From Oscarella lobularis (lineage: Eukaryota > Porifera > Homoscleromorpha > Homosclerophorida > Oscarellidae), in assembly GCF_947507565.1 (NCBI RefSeq), contig NC_089189.1, positions 1,922,001 to 1,986,000 on the forward strand: a stretch of 64,000 nt of DNA. Direction: 5' to 3'. Every line of letters begins with the position of its first letter. Position 1 is the first letter of the stretch. Shown here in pieces: positions 47,707 to 59,385 of this stretch. A program made the position numbers and the translations under genes. A model generated the notes under the pieces. It saw only the letters and a program-made list of their open reading frames with translations. It did no database searches and was not told the origin of the DNA.

Positions 47707-49613
47707 TCAAACCCAAATGTCTGATGAGCAGTCGCCTCCCGGATAGCGAACTTCATGGGCCAAAGCCGGGCCGTCCGGCATTTTGCCAAAATCGACCAGA
47801 AAATCCTTATTTAGACTCATCCCGCCTTTGTCCGTGTCGACGTCAATCTGAACCATGACACTGCCTTCGCTATGAGGAAACAAAAATTGATATATTTTAA
47901 ATCTACGAGATGACTTACTTGACCATATCCGGGTAGAATTGCTTGTCCCACACGCTGAATAGGGAAGTGGTGGCGTAGAGACGCTTTCCGTCGAGACTCA
48001 GCTGAATCATCTGGGGTCCTCCTCGAATCGTCCTTCCTTTCAAAATCACCTGTTCGGGCTGCTTTTCGCCAGATTTCAATTTGACAGGACCACCTTGTAA
48101 AAGACTTCCGCCAACATGCACCTGAAAATAATAAAAAAGCATTTCAATAAATAAGAAAAGATATGCTACTCTCTTCGGGTACATAGCCATTATCCTAAAG
48201 TCAGCTCTAACGCTAATCAATAAATACACCAACAGTCATAAAAACATTACTTGTAGAAGTCTATATTTCTATATCAATAGCCAATACATGGTCCTCGTCT
48301 CACCTGCCCTGCCAGCTTGGGATGGGATGGGTCTGTGATGTCATACTGACGAACGTCTCCGTGAAGCCAATTGGTAAGGTAGAGAAACTTGTCATCCAGC
48401 GAGATCAATATATCAGTAATCAAACCTAGATAAAACTCCTACGCCAGAATAATTAAATGCATGAAAAATTACTTGGCATGGTCGGCAAAGCCCAATTTTC
48501 CACTTCCTCATCTGGAATATCAATCACGTTCTCGGCTTTCCAACATCCGTCCTAAACCAAACTGTACATAAATGCTATATATAAATTAGATATCTGTATC
48601 ACCTCTTTGAAGAATCGAAAAACGTTGCTGCTGAGAGAGACGCCAACGTACCCCTGATTCTGGTCCGGATCGTGAAGAAATCTCAGCTCGAGCGGAATCT
48701 TTCCACCTTCACCAAGATCGATCTTTTGAACGACTTTCCGTTCTTTCCAATCCCACACGTTCAAAGAATGACCATACAGGCCTAAGAAAAAATCGCATAT
48801 TGGTTTATTTGATTACCCTGGTATGCTGATTTGCCTTCTTCTACGTCTTTTGGATCAAATCCTTTGAGATAGGCGTTTGGGGCGCCCCACTCGCTGCTCA
48901 CCATCACGTTGTGACGAGGCTGATACCAGAAATCGTAGCCAAAAGGCGCCTCTTCACCGTCTTTTTCCCAATGGCCAAGCACTTGGAAATCTTTTCCGTC
49001 TAGAAGAATAAAACCTCCTGCGAGAAAGAAGAAAAGTATAATTTGATCAGTTAGGCTGTCAATTTATGACTGACGGACAGGATGATATAGTTGATAGATG
49101 GACCCAATTTATAGAGATTATTATTTTGGCAGGCTTCGATATTATAGAAAACTTATTTGTCTCTAAAGGATAGCTCTACTTCGTATAGATTGCCTTTTCC
49201 GTTTCCTTCCGGGTCTCCCATGGCGCTTATCATCACGTTTCCATTCGCAAGACAATGAGACGTGTGCAACGACGCTAATCCCGTTTTTTTCTTGATCTCT
49301 TCTCCCTCAGCCACCTAGAGAAAAATGCAAGTCAATTAATAAATTAATTAATTATTTCAATATTAAAAGACAAATTGTGCCCTACCTTAAAAATCGTAGG
49401 CGCTCGCTCATTCGTTCCCGTATCAATCACGTAGACTCTCGTCGACTTCAATGACGGCAATATAAGCTTGTCGCGTCGACGAGACACATCGCCATGGCAA
49501 CTAAAGCCAAAAAATGAATAGAGGAGCACTTGCAGTTTGTCTTCGTGCGCGGAAACGCTTCTAATATACAGGGAGAAGGTTTTTAGTTTGGAGGTTTGGT
49601 CTAGTGCAGTCAT
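47707..49613 (-). CDS. SELENBP1: Selenium-binding protein 1-like (methanethiol oxidase family), N-terminus missing
   Basis: Eight exons on the minus strand: 49500-49386 (open to a Met at 49613), 49314-49194, 49017-48817, 48781-48603, 48551-48473, 48425-48304, 48121-47919, 47869-47707. The aligned part covers about 394 residues of a family of about 470. Hallmarks: [124 protein letters not shown], and the C-terminal GGDCSSDIW. Introns are short. The second listed exon uses a GC donor (AAAAGGCAATC). The first ~80 residues of the family, including the PGYxTPLEAM and HHSGWN region, were not found between this gene and its divergent neighbour 118 bp away. Confidence 0.88.
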
Positions 49614-49730
49614 GTATGTGATAAATAATTAATTGCTGATTCAAATTGTCGACGTCAGCATGCTGCTTTTCTCATTCCCATTGATGTTTTCGCTGCTGAT
49701 AAAGTATTTAGTTTTTTTTCAGTGATTCTG

Positions 49731-52287
49731 ATGCTAGCTTCCTTATCCAGTGCACAACAAGCTGACTGCCTACTGTATGTCGATGTCAACCTGCATCCGG
49801 GGAAGAGCTATATGATTCCTTCGCTGTTTCCTCGCACTCTTGCTCCTTTTCATGTTCATCAACAGGCGCAATCGATTTTCGAGAGGTATATCACACTTGA
49901 CGTTTCTCAGAGCCACGCTGAATCGTTTCCTTTCGGTGCATAAAAGTCCTTTTAGTTTTCGACTTTCGACAACGCGTGTCTCGTTTCTTTGAGACCTACA
50001 AAAATCTGTACGAAATCCATTGCGCCTGCAGTTAGTTCATTTTAAGTCGAATTCAGCTATCCGCTGCTGGAGAAGCGAGTACTTACAATAATTATATACG
50101 GGCTGGCTTTCAAGCGAGGTTTTCACATACTCAACCGGTCGAACCGGTATATTGATGGTCGAACCCCCTCGTTATACGCCCTGGATCCGCCCGCACATAC
50201 TCAAACTTTACTACGCCACTGTCTCAGCGGGCCTTCGATCGTACACGCATGCAAAAGTGAAACAAGGTTCGCATTGCGAGGCAGCGCAAAATGGGAGCCT
50301 AATTTTGGACGCGGCCGTCGTTGGTTCGGGTACATGCTAATTCAATTTGAACTATAGCGAATGAGCACTCCGTATCATAACGTCTCTCAACAACAAGGGT
50401 GGTCCCGTGAACTTGTGCAGATCGTCTATCCGCGCCTAGCTGTGATTTCATGTCGAAGGAAAGATACGTTCCGTGGTAAGAACACGTTGGCAGTGATAGT
50501 GACGTGCTGTGGTCACACCGGCCGTGACTAAAGCGGCCGCAAACCACAAACACAGTGCCATGACGTACGATAAAGTCCGGCCACAGCTCTGCACCGCATC
50601 GCTGCAGCCGATCTTTTGGCCTCAGTGACTACAACAGCACATGACCACACTGCATGACTATCCGTTTTAACGTTTTGACCGAGGCACCCCCAGCATTTAG
50701 GTTACGGAATTAAATGCCGGAATGCGGGGCTCCTTGACTGTACTAGCAAAGCAAAAGGCACAGCGTTTTCTATTTCGTATAACTGTTCTTTGTCTCGTTC
50801 TTTTTCAGTTCTCTCGGCTGCGAAAGCGTTGCAAATATTCAAGCTTACTTTGATAGCCATGTCCTCAAAAGCGCAGATCAGCGTTATATACAAAACTGCA
50901 AGAGTGAGTGTCTCTGGTGGTGCGCCGTCTGCGGAAACTACAAAGGGTGCAGCTATATGTTACGCATAAAAGCCGATCCTCTCTGGCGTCTCGCCGGACT
51001 CACAGCCCTTCACATCGGAGCCTACTCCTGCAAGTCTATCAACGTCGTTCGTTTGCTCTTGGAAGTCGGCGGTGTTCCTGTCGACGCCCGCGACGGCTTG
51101 GGAATGACGGCCTTCTTTTGGACAACCGTCTTTCGTCGTGATGAAAAGGTCATCGAGTTGCTCCTAGAAAAAGGAGCAGTCCCCGAAAAATCGTCTCCGT
51201 GGAAGTATACAAATCAGCTTATTAAGGAGCACCATTGCACGTCGAGGAGTGGTCACAGGTAAGTGAGCCGTGTTATATGGGGTCTTATACTAAATCCTTA
51301 CGAGTACGTGAAAACTTCAAAGTTATTCGAGCGTTATTAATCGATTTCTTACAAAAACCATTTATTTTTAATATATATATCATAAGTATAATTAGAATAA
51401 TTTATGTAAACTAGTTTACCGCGTTTTTCATAAAAATCAACATTATTTTTACATGTGTTTCTAATCAATTGCATGTCGTAGAAGTACTCTTCTGCAATGG
51501 ATTGAATCCCCAGATTTCAGTGAATTAAAAGAAGCGTGTCAAAGAGGCTTACTCTGTCCACCCGAAGCGGCATTTTGGAAAGACCTGTTACTACTCCTCA
51601 CGGCCGGTTGTCCCAACTCCATCTGCCTGCATAAAGCCGCGCGCTTGGAACGCTGCATAATACTATTGGGACTGGGAGCTAATCCAAGGAATCGCATGGT
51701 TCTCTGCTCAGCCATTCATTCGGCGGCGGCTCGTGGGCACACGAAAGTGGTTGACCTGCTTATTCAAAGTGGTGTTAACATAGATGAAGAGGACGGAGCT
51801 GGAAGGACGCCGCTCTTGCTGTCAGCCGTTCGCGGTCATGTTCACTGCGTTCAGTATTTGCTTAGCACCGGAGCAAATCTTGAGCACAGAATGCCAGGTG
51901 GCACCATCTTTGAATTGGCTAAAAAGTGGGGTCAGCATGAAATTGTTTCTTTGTTTCTGGTGGATTTGTCTCGTTCAAACGTAATTGCGCACTAATGTCA
52001 CTGATTATTTCTGACTCGACTTTTAGGCTAAGAAAGTTTGCGGGAAGCGACCAAGACAGACTGTTCAAGCTAAAGACGTTTCCTTGCCAAAACGTCTTGC
52101 GGTGGTTGGAAACAAAGCTGCGTCCAGTCTTCGATCTAGATCGACCAGTTCTGAGAGCTCTGAGTCAGAAGATACCGAAGTCGTGTCACCGCCGTTTTCC
52201 GGAAGAGTGACATTAAAAAATTGCGGAATCGTATTTGTCGGCAATGGAAATCGCGTGACACAGAAGAAAAGATCCAAACGTCATTGA
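49731..52287 (+). CDS. Ankyrin-repeat protein with C-terminal RHIM-like motif
   Basis: Four exons: 49731-49885, 50809-51258, 51482-51980, 52027-52287, about 454 residues, phases 2, 2 and 0. Ankyrin repeats are clear in exon 2 (LTALHIGAYSCKSINVVRLL, then DGLGMTAFFWTTVF and VIELLLEKGA) and exon 3 (CSAIHSAAARGHTKVVDLLI, GRTPLLLSAVRGHVHCVQYL). Exon 4 is basic and serine-rich, then ends with NCGIVFVGNGNRV about 12 residues before the stop. That string fits the RHIM pattern (I/V)-Q-(I/V/L)-G-x-x-N, with F in place of Q, flanked by the NC..V and GN that many invertebrate RHIMs have. RHIMs form amyloid-like assemblies in innate immune signalling. An acceptor-like TTTTTTTTCAG before the first Met suggests a 5' untranslated exon. 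The 50 N-terminal residues match nothing known to me. Confidence 0.72.
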
Positions 52288-52468
52288 ATATTAAACAAAT
52301 AAAAGACCAACAAATTATCTACTATAGTTTAGGAAGTATAATGTGCATGATCTTGTGTAGAACTAAATTGTAGTTCGGTGTATATATTATCCGTGGCTCG
52401 ACCATAGATAGAAGAGGGAGAGGGATTGGCGACTCAGCCTGTCACGTGTCTCTATTCTTACATTAGAG
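52288..52468. other. 3' flank of the ankyrin gene
   Basis: Contains an AATATTAAACAAATAAAAG stretch 10-25 bp after the stop, including AATAAA at about 52298, a likely polyadenylation signal. Nothing else was recognised. Confidence 0.5.
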
Positions 52469-52655
52469 TGATCACAAATTCCCTGTGATCACAGATACCA
52501 TGTGATCACAATTTCTCTGTGATCACAATTTTCTTGTGATCACAATTTCTCTGTAATCCTTGTGATCACAATTTCACTGTGATCACAATTTCCCTGTGAT
52601 CACAATTTCTCTGTGATCACAATTTCCTTGTGATCACAATTTCCTTGTGATTCAT
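52469..52655. repeat. Tandem repeat of a 17-18-bp unit with palindromic TGTGATCACA
   Basis: About ten units of the type TGTGATCACAATTTCCC, with small changes in the T/C run. Each unit carries the perfect palindrome TGTGATCACA, so the array is a row of short dyads. No spacer variability of CRISPR type is present. Confidence 0.85.
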
Positions 52656-52676
52656 ATCCTTTCAGACGTCTCTCTT

Positions 52677-52733
52677 GGGGATGACCGCGTGACGCGCATG
52701 GGTCACCATGTTTGAAGAATTCGCAATATAAAA
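52677..52733 (+). repeat. Short dispersed repeat, copy 2
   Basis: GGGATGACCGCGTGACGCGC followed by CATGTTTGAAGAATTCGCA, the counterpart of 23271-23335. It follows the TGATCACA array directly. Confidence 0.6.
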
Positions 52734-53389
52734 AAGCGTAAATGATTTTATTAATTTTTCCTTGGATTAGCTTCATAATCCTTTCACATAGCGTTATACA
52801 TGCACATCAATCTCTAATCTGAATCTGAAGTGTGGGGGGTTCAGTGGCGGCAGCATATGGCTGCAGTCGTTCTTTCCACATCCGGGTGACTAACGCATAA
52901 AAACTCGCGAGGAATCCGCTGTTTCTCGAGCGATCGTTAGGCAATCGCGGCGTAAGATGCTCTTCTCCTTTTGCTGCTCAGCGGAACGGACTCCTAAGTC
53001 GTCCGATTTAGATATATATACGTCGCGCGTGCATGTCTTCGCGCTTTGAGGACGAATTCCTTATGCAGCGCCTCTAGCTACGCCTCCCTTCCGCAGCCGT
53101 ACGGCGAGCCTTTAGCTCGTGGCCGCATCGGCTAGTGGCGTACCATGAAAAATACCTTTTATGCAATTTTTTGTGCCCGGGTCTAAGAGAGTCATGCGAG
53201 ACGGAGATATGGAGCGCGGTTGAATTTACTAGTGCGCATCTTCTCAAAGGGACGTCATCTGCTGACAAGATAATATCCTTATCTAGCTGCTCTACGAGGT
53301 TAGGGCGGGCTAGCTCTTTGCAGCGTATGACTGTGTATGACTAGATGCGTAAGGTCTGACGTCAACATCCGCACGGAAGGACGAATCAA
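52734..53389. other. Intergenic, nothing recognised
   Basis: No gene or long repeat was seen. Open frames here are short and featureless. Confidence 0.4.
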
Positions 53390-54175
53390 TGAATTATAAG
53401 GTTTGCCTCATTCCTTTATGGGCCCCTGTGCTCTTAGGGCGCTCTGCAGCGTACGTAGAGACTGACTGCACTCTGTGCCACTGGCCACGTTTTGGGCGTA
53501 GAACGGTTTCTGACTCACTGAATCTAAACTGTAGGGTTTTATATAATTCCGCCAGTCTAATCGAGGGCGGGTTGGGGCTGTGAGGTCCCAAATGGTTTAG
53601 GCGTGCACTTAGGGGGCGGGCCTCTCTGCATTGTACATAGAGATTGATTGCATGCTGTGCAACTAGCCACGTTTTGGGCAGAGACAGATTTCTGTTGGCG
53701 CTCATGCGATGGCGAGTGGCTTAGCATGCATGAAACTCCCATGCTAGGTACGATGCTGAGAGTGTAGACGGGACAAGATTCGCTCTTAGAGCATGCAGTT
53801 GAGAGCGTATCTGTGCTCATTGCATGATCGACTGCGATAGTGTGCACGGGTCCTTATCTTGCTTTAGGGTTTAGTCGGCGGCTGCTAGTAGGTAGGACGG
53901 TCTAGAGATTACTAAGTGGTAGCTCCCTTCTCTCGGGCGTTAGTTAGCAGCCGTCACGAGCTTTAGACCATTCTCAATGGATTAACAGGTAATCTAGGTG
54001 TTTTAACGACTCTCGTTCTCTGCATTGTTTTTCCGAAGTTGCGTGTTTCTAAGTATTGCTCTTTGGAAAAATTAATCTGTATTAGCAATAGTATAGATTG
54101 TCATCATTTGTCATTGGAAAGACCGCCGGAGAGTTTATTATTAGTTGAGCTGTCTTTATTGGCAACGCAGTTAAT
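53390..54175 (+). repeat. Dispersed repeat, copy 4
   Basis: Core landmarks as in copy 1 (TTTGCCTCATTCCTTTA at 53402, CTAATCGAGGGCGGGTTGG, TGTGCACGGGTCCTTA). It contains an internal partial duplication: the TGCACTTAGGGG and ACATAGAGATTGATTGCATG words appear at about 53605-53655, after CGAGGGCGGGTTGGGG instead of before it. The hairpin is GGCGGCTGCTAG with TTAGCAGCCGTC, where both changes leave G-T pairs. Homology with copy 3 continues to about 54170. Confidence 0.85.
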
Positions 54176-54387
54176 GTTAAAACTGAAGTTTACCATAATT
54201 AACATCCTTTTTCCGTTGGCCAGAGACACGAAGCGTAATCTGCTGTAATACTATTGTGATATCGAGAAGAGTCTTCACGCACGTGTTCTATAATAGTCAT
54301 GCACTGTGCGAGATAATTCGCCAACACGTGCGTATCTATCTAAATGGTGAATCAGTTTTTTCATCTCTATCTACCCTTTGTCGTGGT

Positions 54388-57300
54388 TCACTTGTTGGCT
54401 GAGGTAGTTCCGTCGAATAGTTCGACAAGTAAAGGAATCAAGGAGACCTTTCTGTGTTTCTTCCTAACGTAACGCACAGCCACGATGAAAGAATAGACAA
54501 GCTTTCCTATAAGGAGTACATGAATAGTAATATTCTACCATGTCAAGGAAACTAACCTAGGACGTATAGAACGAATAGGCCGTTGATCACCAAAACGATG
54601 ATAGAGAAAATACTTTGATCTTTTGAATTGTCGTACGTCTCTTCACGATACGACATAGCCATAAGAGTTCCGACAGTAAGATTAAGCGAAATGACGGCCA
54701 ATGAGATCAACTGCAGCCAATGATCTCCTTTCCTTTTGAGCGGTCTCAGTTGGGCGTGTAGTAGGAGAAAGACGTTTGCTAGTAGGGCCGCTATAGCTAT
54801 TCCCGAGTGACTCTTCTCCCCGAAGAACTGTATACCGCATGTGAGTAGAATCTTACGCAGAATTTCCGTAATCTCCCAAAACCAAAATTTCTTCTTGTAA
54901 CTCTCGTGGAGAAAATAGAGTGACTTCACTAAATTTATCTTGAACGGTACCGGTTTCACATAGCATCGAATTAGCATGTGGTTTATATCTTCGTCGTCAT
55001 TTCTTGCTGCGACTTGCTGTCTCCTTCTGTAGAACAGCCCAATAAAAAGTAGAATGGGCAGAGACAGAACGTAACTGTATAAAGTCCAGCAAGTGATCCA
55101 GAGCCCTTTCCACTGAGACTCGTAATTGCATTCCAAACTCAGGTCGCTTTTGAGCAACCACTTGCAAGAGTCACTGTTTTCGTCAGACGATAAACAGAGA
55201 CGAAAGCACGTCCACGGTTTATAGGGTAAAAGAGTGACGACTTGAGCTGTTGTAGCCGGATAGCATACGAACAATATCCACCACGTGTTTCTCAAACACG
55301 ATATTCTTGCTAGAGACAGAGTTCGATTAGTCACAGTCCCAAATCTCGTGCACTTGGAAATGACGTTGTATCGGATGAAGTGATAGGTCCAAATTGTTAG
55401 AATAAGTCCTATTTGAAATCCGATCATTACTAGAGGCGATTTGAGAGCGTTGAGTTTTAGTGATTCGGTTAGGCAAGAGGGTTTAGCCACGGCGACGGCG
55501 TTTAGTTCGATAAGTTTGAGATAATGACCGAAGAGTAGAAGCACTTTGGGCCACGGTACGTAGGCTAGAGCTTCGAAAACTCCGGCCATGACCTGACCAA
55601 AACCGACAAGAATTTTGATTTTCGACGCTATACGATCAACCACGTTGTGAGATCGTTCTCTATTTTTATCGGCAATATAGAGAATGAGTAGTACGATGAA
55701 CAGCACCACAGCAACTCCTAATATCTGTAAACCCGTTCTCCACTTGGCCGGACACTCGTAGCATTTTTGAAACCACGAGTAGTAGGACGGTTGACAGACG
55801 GCGCAGAGTGTTCCCTCGTAGCCTTTAGTACACATAGCCGATTCTCTGAAGCGCAGCTGCATCGGATCCACACCGCTGCAGCTGCCCGGAATAGGGCAGG
55901 GGTGAATTTTTGGCACCGGTTTTGCAAATTTCACCGTGCTCTCGTTGTAACTTGTATTCATTTGAATGTTAACAATAAATTCGTAGTATTCGTTTTCTAG
56001 TTCTTTGCTAGTTTGGTTGCGAGACACGTTCCAACTCATCCAGTAGCCCGTCTTTACATGTAGATAGTCGTTCGTGCAGTTCTGTCCTGCATCTAGACAC
56101 GCGTAGCAGCTTCCAAAGCGATCCAGACGGTAATAGTTCTCTAGGCAGTAGCACGCTCTGTGTCCAGCATGTCTGGTCGTATTAGTTCCCTCGGGGCAGA
56201 CAGCGCAGTCGGTTGCACTCTTCCCGGGCTGTTTTTCGGGTGATACGTAGGTTCCGTCTACGCATTTGCTACAGTTTTGCTGACCCGTCGTATCTTGATA
56301 AAAACCTCCTATGAACAAAGGTACATTGAGTAACCGTTATCTGGTAGTGCTACGTAGTTCTAAAGGATGCTTTCTGCATGGCCGTTTTGAACCTGTTTCT
56401 ATACCTGCTGGGCATGCAGTGCATTGTCCTTCGCGAGATTCGGTGCCAACCGGGCACTGGGTGCAACTGACCGGTCGCATGAGTTCGTAATCTCTGTCTT
56501 CGTCTTTGTCTTTACATTTATATCCCATTTTCTCCACGAACTGTCTCATAATTTCATCAAAGCTCATTTCAATGCCTACAGCTTTAGTTGTGCATTGTCT
56601 GCGAAAAAGACATACATAAGACATGGCAACTAATTGGATTTTGAAAGTAAAGTACAGATGAGTTTGGGCAGGAAATTGAGGCAGTGCATGCCTCCCCGAG
56701 CATCTCATGTAGCTATCAATACGAGAGATTATTAATATTTCAAAGCATGTACTTTGCTCATACACTCTTGCGTAGTGGGGCTGCCAGTTGAATAAAAGCA
56801 TTGGCATGTGATTGAATGGATTGCCTTGCAAGTACCTCAAAAATTTCATTTTCATGTTAGCCGAACGTAATACTAGTTTCTTACATTTTCTCGATGTTTC
56901 TCAAGTTCCCAAACGCTTCGTCTTCAAAAAACGTAACGTTGTTGTGCATAAGGTTTCTAAAAGTTTTACAACAATTATTTCATTTCAACGTTGATTTACT
57001 TTACAAGGTTTTGAGATTGGTAAGGCTTTGAAAGGACGCTCGTCTTATTGATGAAATGGAATTGAACATGCAGTCCCTATACACGTCCTATTAGTTCGTA
57101 TTTCTCTCACACTTTTATCGTTACATACAATAAACTAAGATTTGATTGCTTAGACAAAGACTGTGGGAGCTCCTTTATGTTGTTACCCGATACGTATCTT
57201 ATAGGAAAGACTTAGTTCCCGGCTCATTTGTCGGCTTAATTCCCTTACAGTGAATTGACTTGAACGTTATCCAGTAGGGATTCGCTAAGAGTTTCTAACT

Positions 57301-58890
57301 GGTTCTGTTGAAGAAACCTATAAGGGTGTCGAATTAAGAATATCACGCGTTATATTGCGGTTGGCACACGCGTACGAAAGCCTTACAAGCTCATTATGAG
57401 TGTTTTCCTCTGAAAACTAAAGCCATTGATGTATGTGAGCCAGTTTTGTGATAAATCACTGCTTAGAGAAAATCAGTTCAAGCAGATTTAGAAACTATGC
57501 GATTAAGTGAATCGATACAGTCTAAAGAAGAACGGTTTCTTTTGGAACGCGAACGTGTTGTTTTCGATTCTCTGAATGAAATTAGAAGACAAAGTCCTAA
57601 GCGTGATGCTGAGATTAAGCAATAAAAGATTTAGATAATTTCGACTTACAAGTAATGTAAATTCGGTAGAGAATTGAATGCCGTAGGAGTAATGGTTCGA
57701 ATCCTGTTCTTCGCTAGGTATCTAATATATTCGTTAATTAATGAGTTGATATGTGCAGGTCCATTCTATAGCGGCTTACAATTCAGCCAAGGATGGCAAG
57801 TCTAAAATGGTCGATTGCAAATGGTATATATTATTCCAGTTTAGATTCCTTGATGAACAACGTGCTTATCTAGTTTGTATTTTTCGAAACAATTCGTACA
57901 TAGTATCTAAGTTGTCCAAGTTAGAAAAGGAGCTTTTAGTGATATTGCTGATAGCGTTGCCCTGCAGGCTGCTATACCAAAAAATTGAAGATTGTTAGAG
58001 AATTTTTAATTATTTCGTACATCTTTTGCAAACGCGGAAGATTGATCAAAGCTCTGGGCTCAAGAAATTCAATTTCGTTGTCATCTAAATCTCTGTGACA
58101 TGAATCGTTTCTATAGGACCCTTGTATATACAGTCATGCGGACTGACATATAAATCAAACTTGGCAGGCCAGCGAAGGCTCGCTGAGGCAAAAAGTTGAG
58201 TTTGTTGTCCGAAAGATTGCTAAAATACAAAATATAGAGTTGTTTGTTATAGGGGATATCCGTGGCCAATCGTCTGTAGACTATATTACAGGTATTATTT
58301 TAGAAATTGACTATTTTACGCATGCATTCCAGCGATTGGCTATAGACAGCGCACTGTACATAGTTCGTAGAGACGAATACGTTGTTCTCTTTTGAAAGAA
58401 TCCGATTTAAAGTTAAATCATCTTATAAGACGTATACGCCGCAGTGCATATAGTGCGGTTTACATGATCTTAAGTTTTTGTGGTAGAAGAAAAGGCTCAC
58501 TCACTTCGTTGTTTTCGCCAATTCTATGAAATTTCACTAGTGATTGTAAGAATCCCCAGACAGAGTACGAACTTACAGCGCACTCAAGTTTGAAAAATAG
58601 AGAAAATACGTTGAGTCGACTTTTTGAACTTGATTGGAAGCGAAAGTGCTGCAGAAACAGAGAGAATTCACCAAACAGTCGCGATTAAAGGGTTTTGTTT
58701 ACAAGGAAATAGCGCTCTCCGGAAAGCAGGAAGCAGGAGGCAGACGTCTTAGTTTCTTCCCTGCACAGTCTATTGCCCTTGTCGTCTCCAACCACAAACA
58801 AGGCGAGCACGGCACGTCTGTTTGCGGTTGAGCGACCGTTCTAGTTGCGCTTAGGAGACACCAAAGATATAGGAGACTGAGAAGAAGCAT
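54388..58890 (-). CDS. LRR plus cysteine-rich multipass membrane protein
   Basis: Eleven exons on the minus strand: 58890-58703, 58648-58577, 58219-58148, 58092-58021, 57317-57249, 57076-57005, 56956-56885, 56835-56656, 56598-56405, 56308-54557, 54506-54388; about 953 residues. Exon 1 encodes a signal peptide (MLLLSLLYLWCLLSATRTVA) and an LRR N-cap (PCSPCLWL, IDCAGKKL). Exons 2-7 each encode one LRR; five are exactly 72 nt and all have phase-2 borders. Then come GCC2/ephrin-receptor-like cysteine modules (CTQCPVGTESREGQC, CPEGTNTT) and a large exon with about eight hydrophobic spans, including FWFWEITEILRKILL, a motif I associate with TRP-like and related multipass proteins of protists and sponges. 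The short last exon gives a basic cytoplasmic tail. Probably a surface receptor or channel; function unknown. Confidence 0.8.
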
Positions 58891-59385
58891 CTGCAGGCGA
58901 TAGCTAGAGCGTCTGAACTGATCTAGCTATTGTTGTCTGGTGCTTAAAGCAGACTATTGTACTCGTAACTGAAGCCGAAGTTGGAAGTAGAAAGCCGGAA
59001 CTGAATCGTGAAAACAGAAACAGCTAGGCTTCCATACAACATCCGCATGCATGGGAATCACACCAACGTGCAGTTCGCGTCACTTGAGTTTCTATAGCTT
59101 AGGTACAGAGCTATAGAGAAGTTTGCCCGGGCTTCTATCCGTTTTCTGTGAAAGCCTTTATACGTGTTGTGTTAGCAGAAAAGTGAATGCATGTGACCAC
59201 TTCGTCTTGAATAGTTACCAATTTGGCCGTATACTCGATGTAGCTCTAGTGTGTATAGCATGAGACGCACAACTACATTCGTTTAGTCAAATCGTTACCA
59301 TGAAAGAGACGTACTCAAGAATGACTTCTTTCGGCCATGATAAATGATTTGTTGCTGATTCTAAAGCGTTCTCCTTGTAGTAACT
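58891..59385. other. Intergenic, nothing recognised
   Basis: Contains the promoter side of the LRR gene and the 3' flank of the small secreted-protein gene. No further feature was seen. Confidence 0.4.

Noticed and set aside
52469-52655. CRISPR-like array
   Set aside because: Units are contiguous 17-18-bp tandem repeats without variable spacers, in a eukaryotic context.
57655-57720. tRNA-like sequence with GGTTCGAATCC
   Set aside because: The B-box word is perfect, but the T stem does not pair and no A box or cloverleaf could be drawn at the right distance.
57753-57998. Plus-strand open frame of 81 codons inside the LRR gene
   Set aside because: It lies in an intron of the well-supported minus-strand gene and has no family resemblance.
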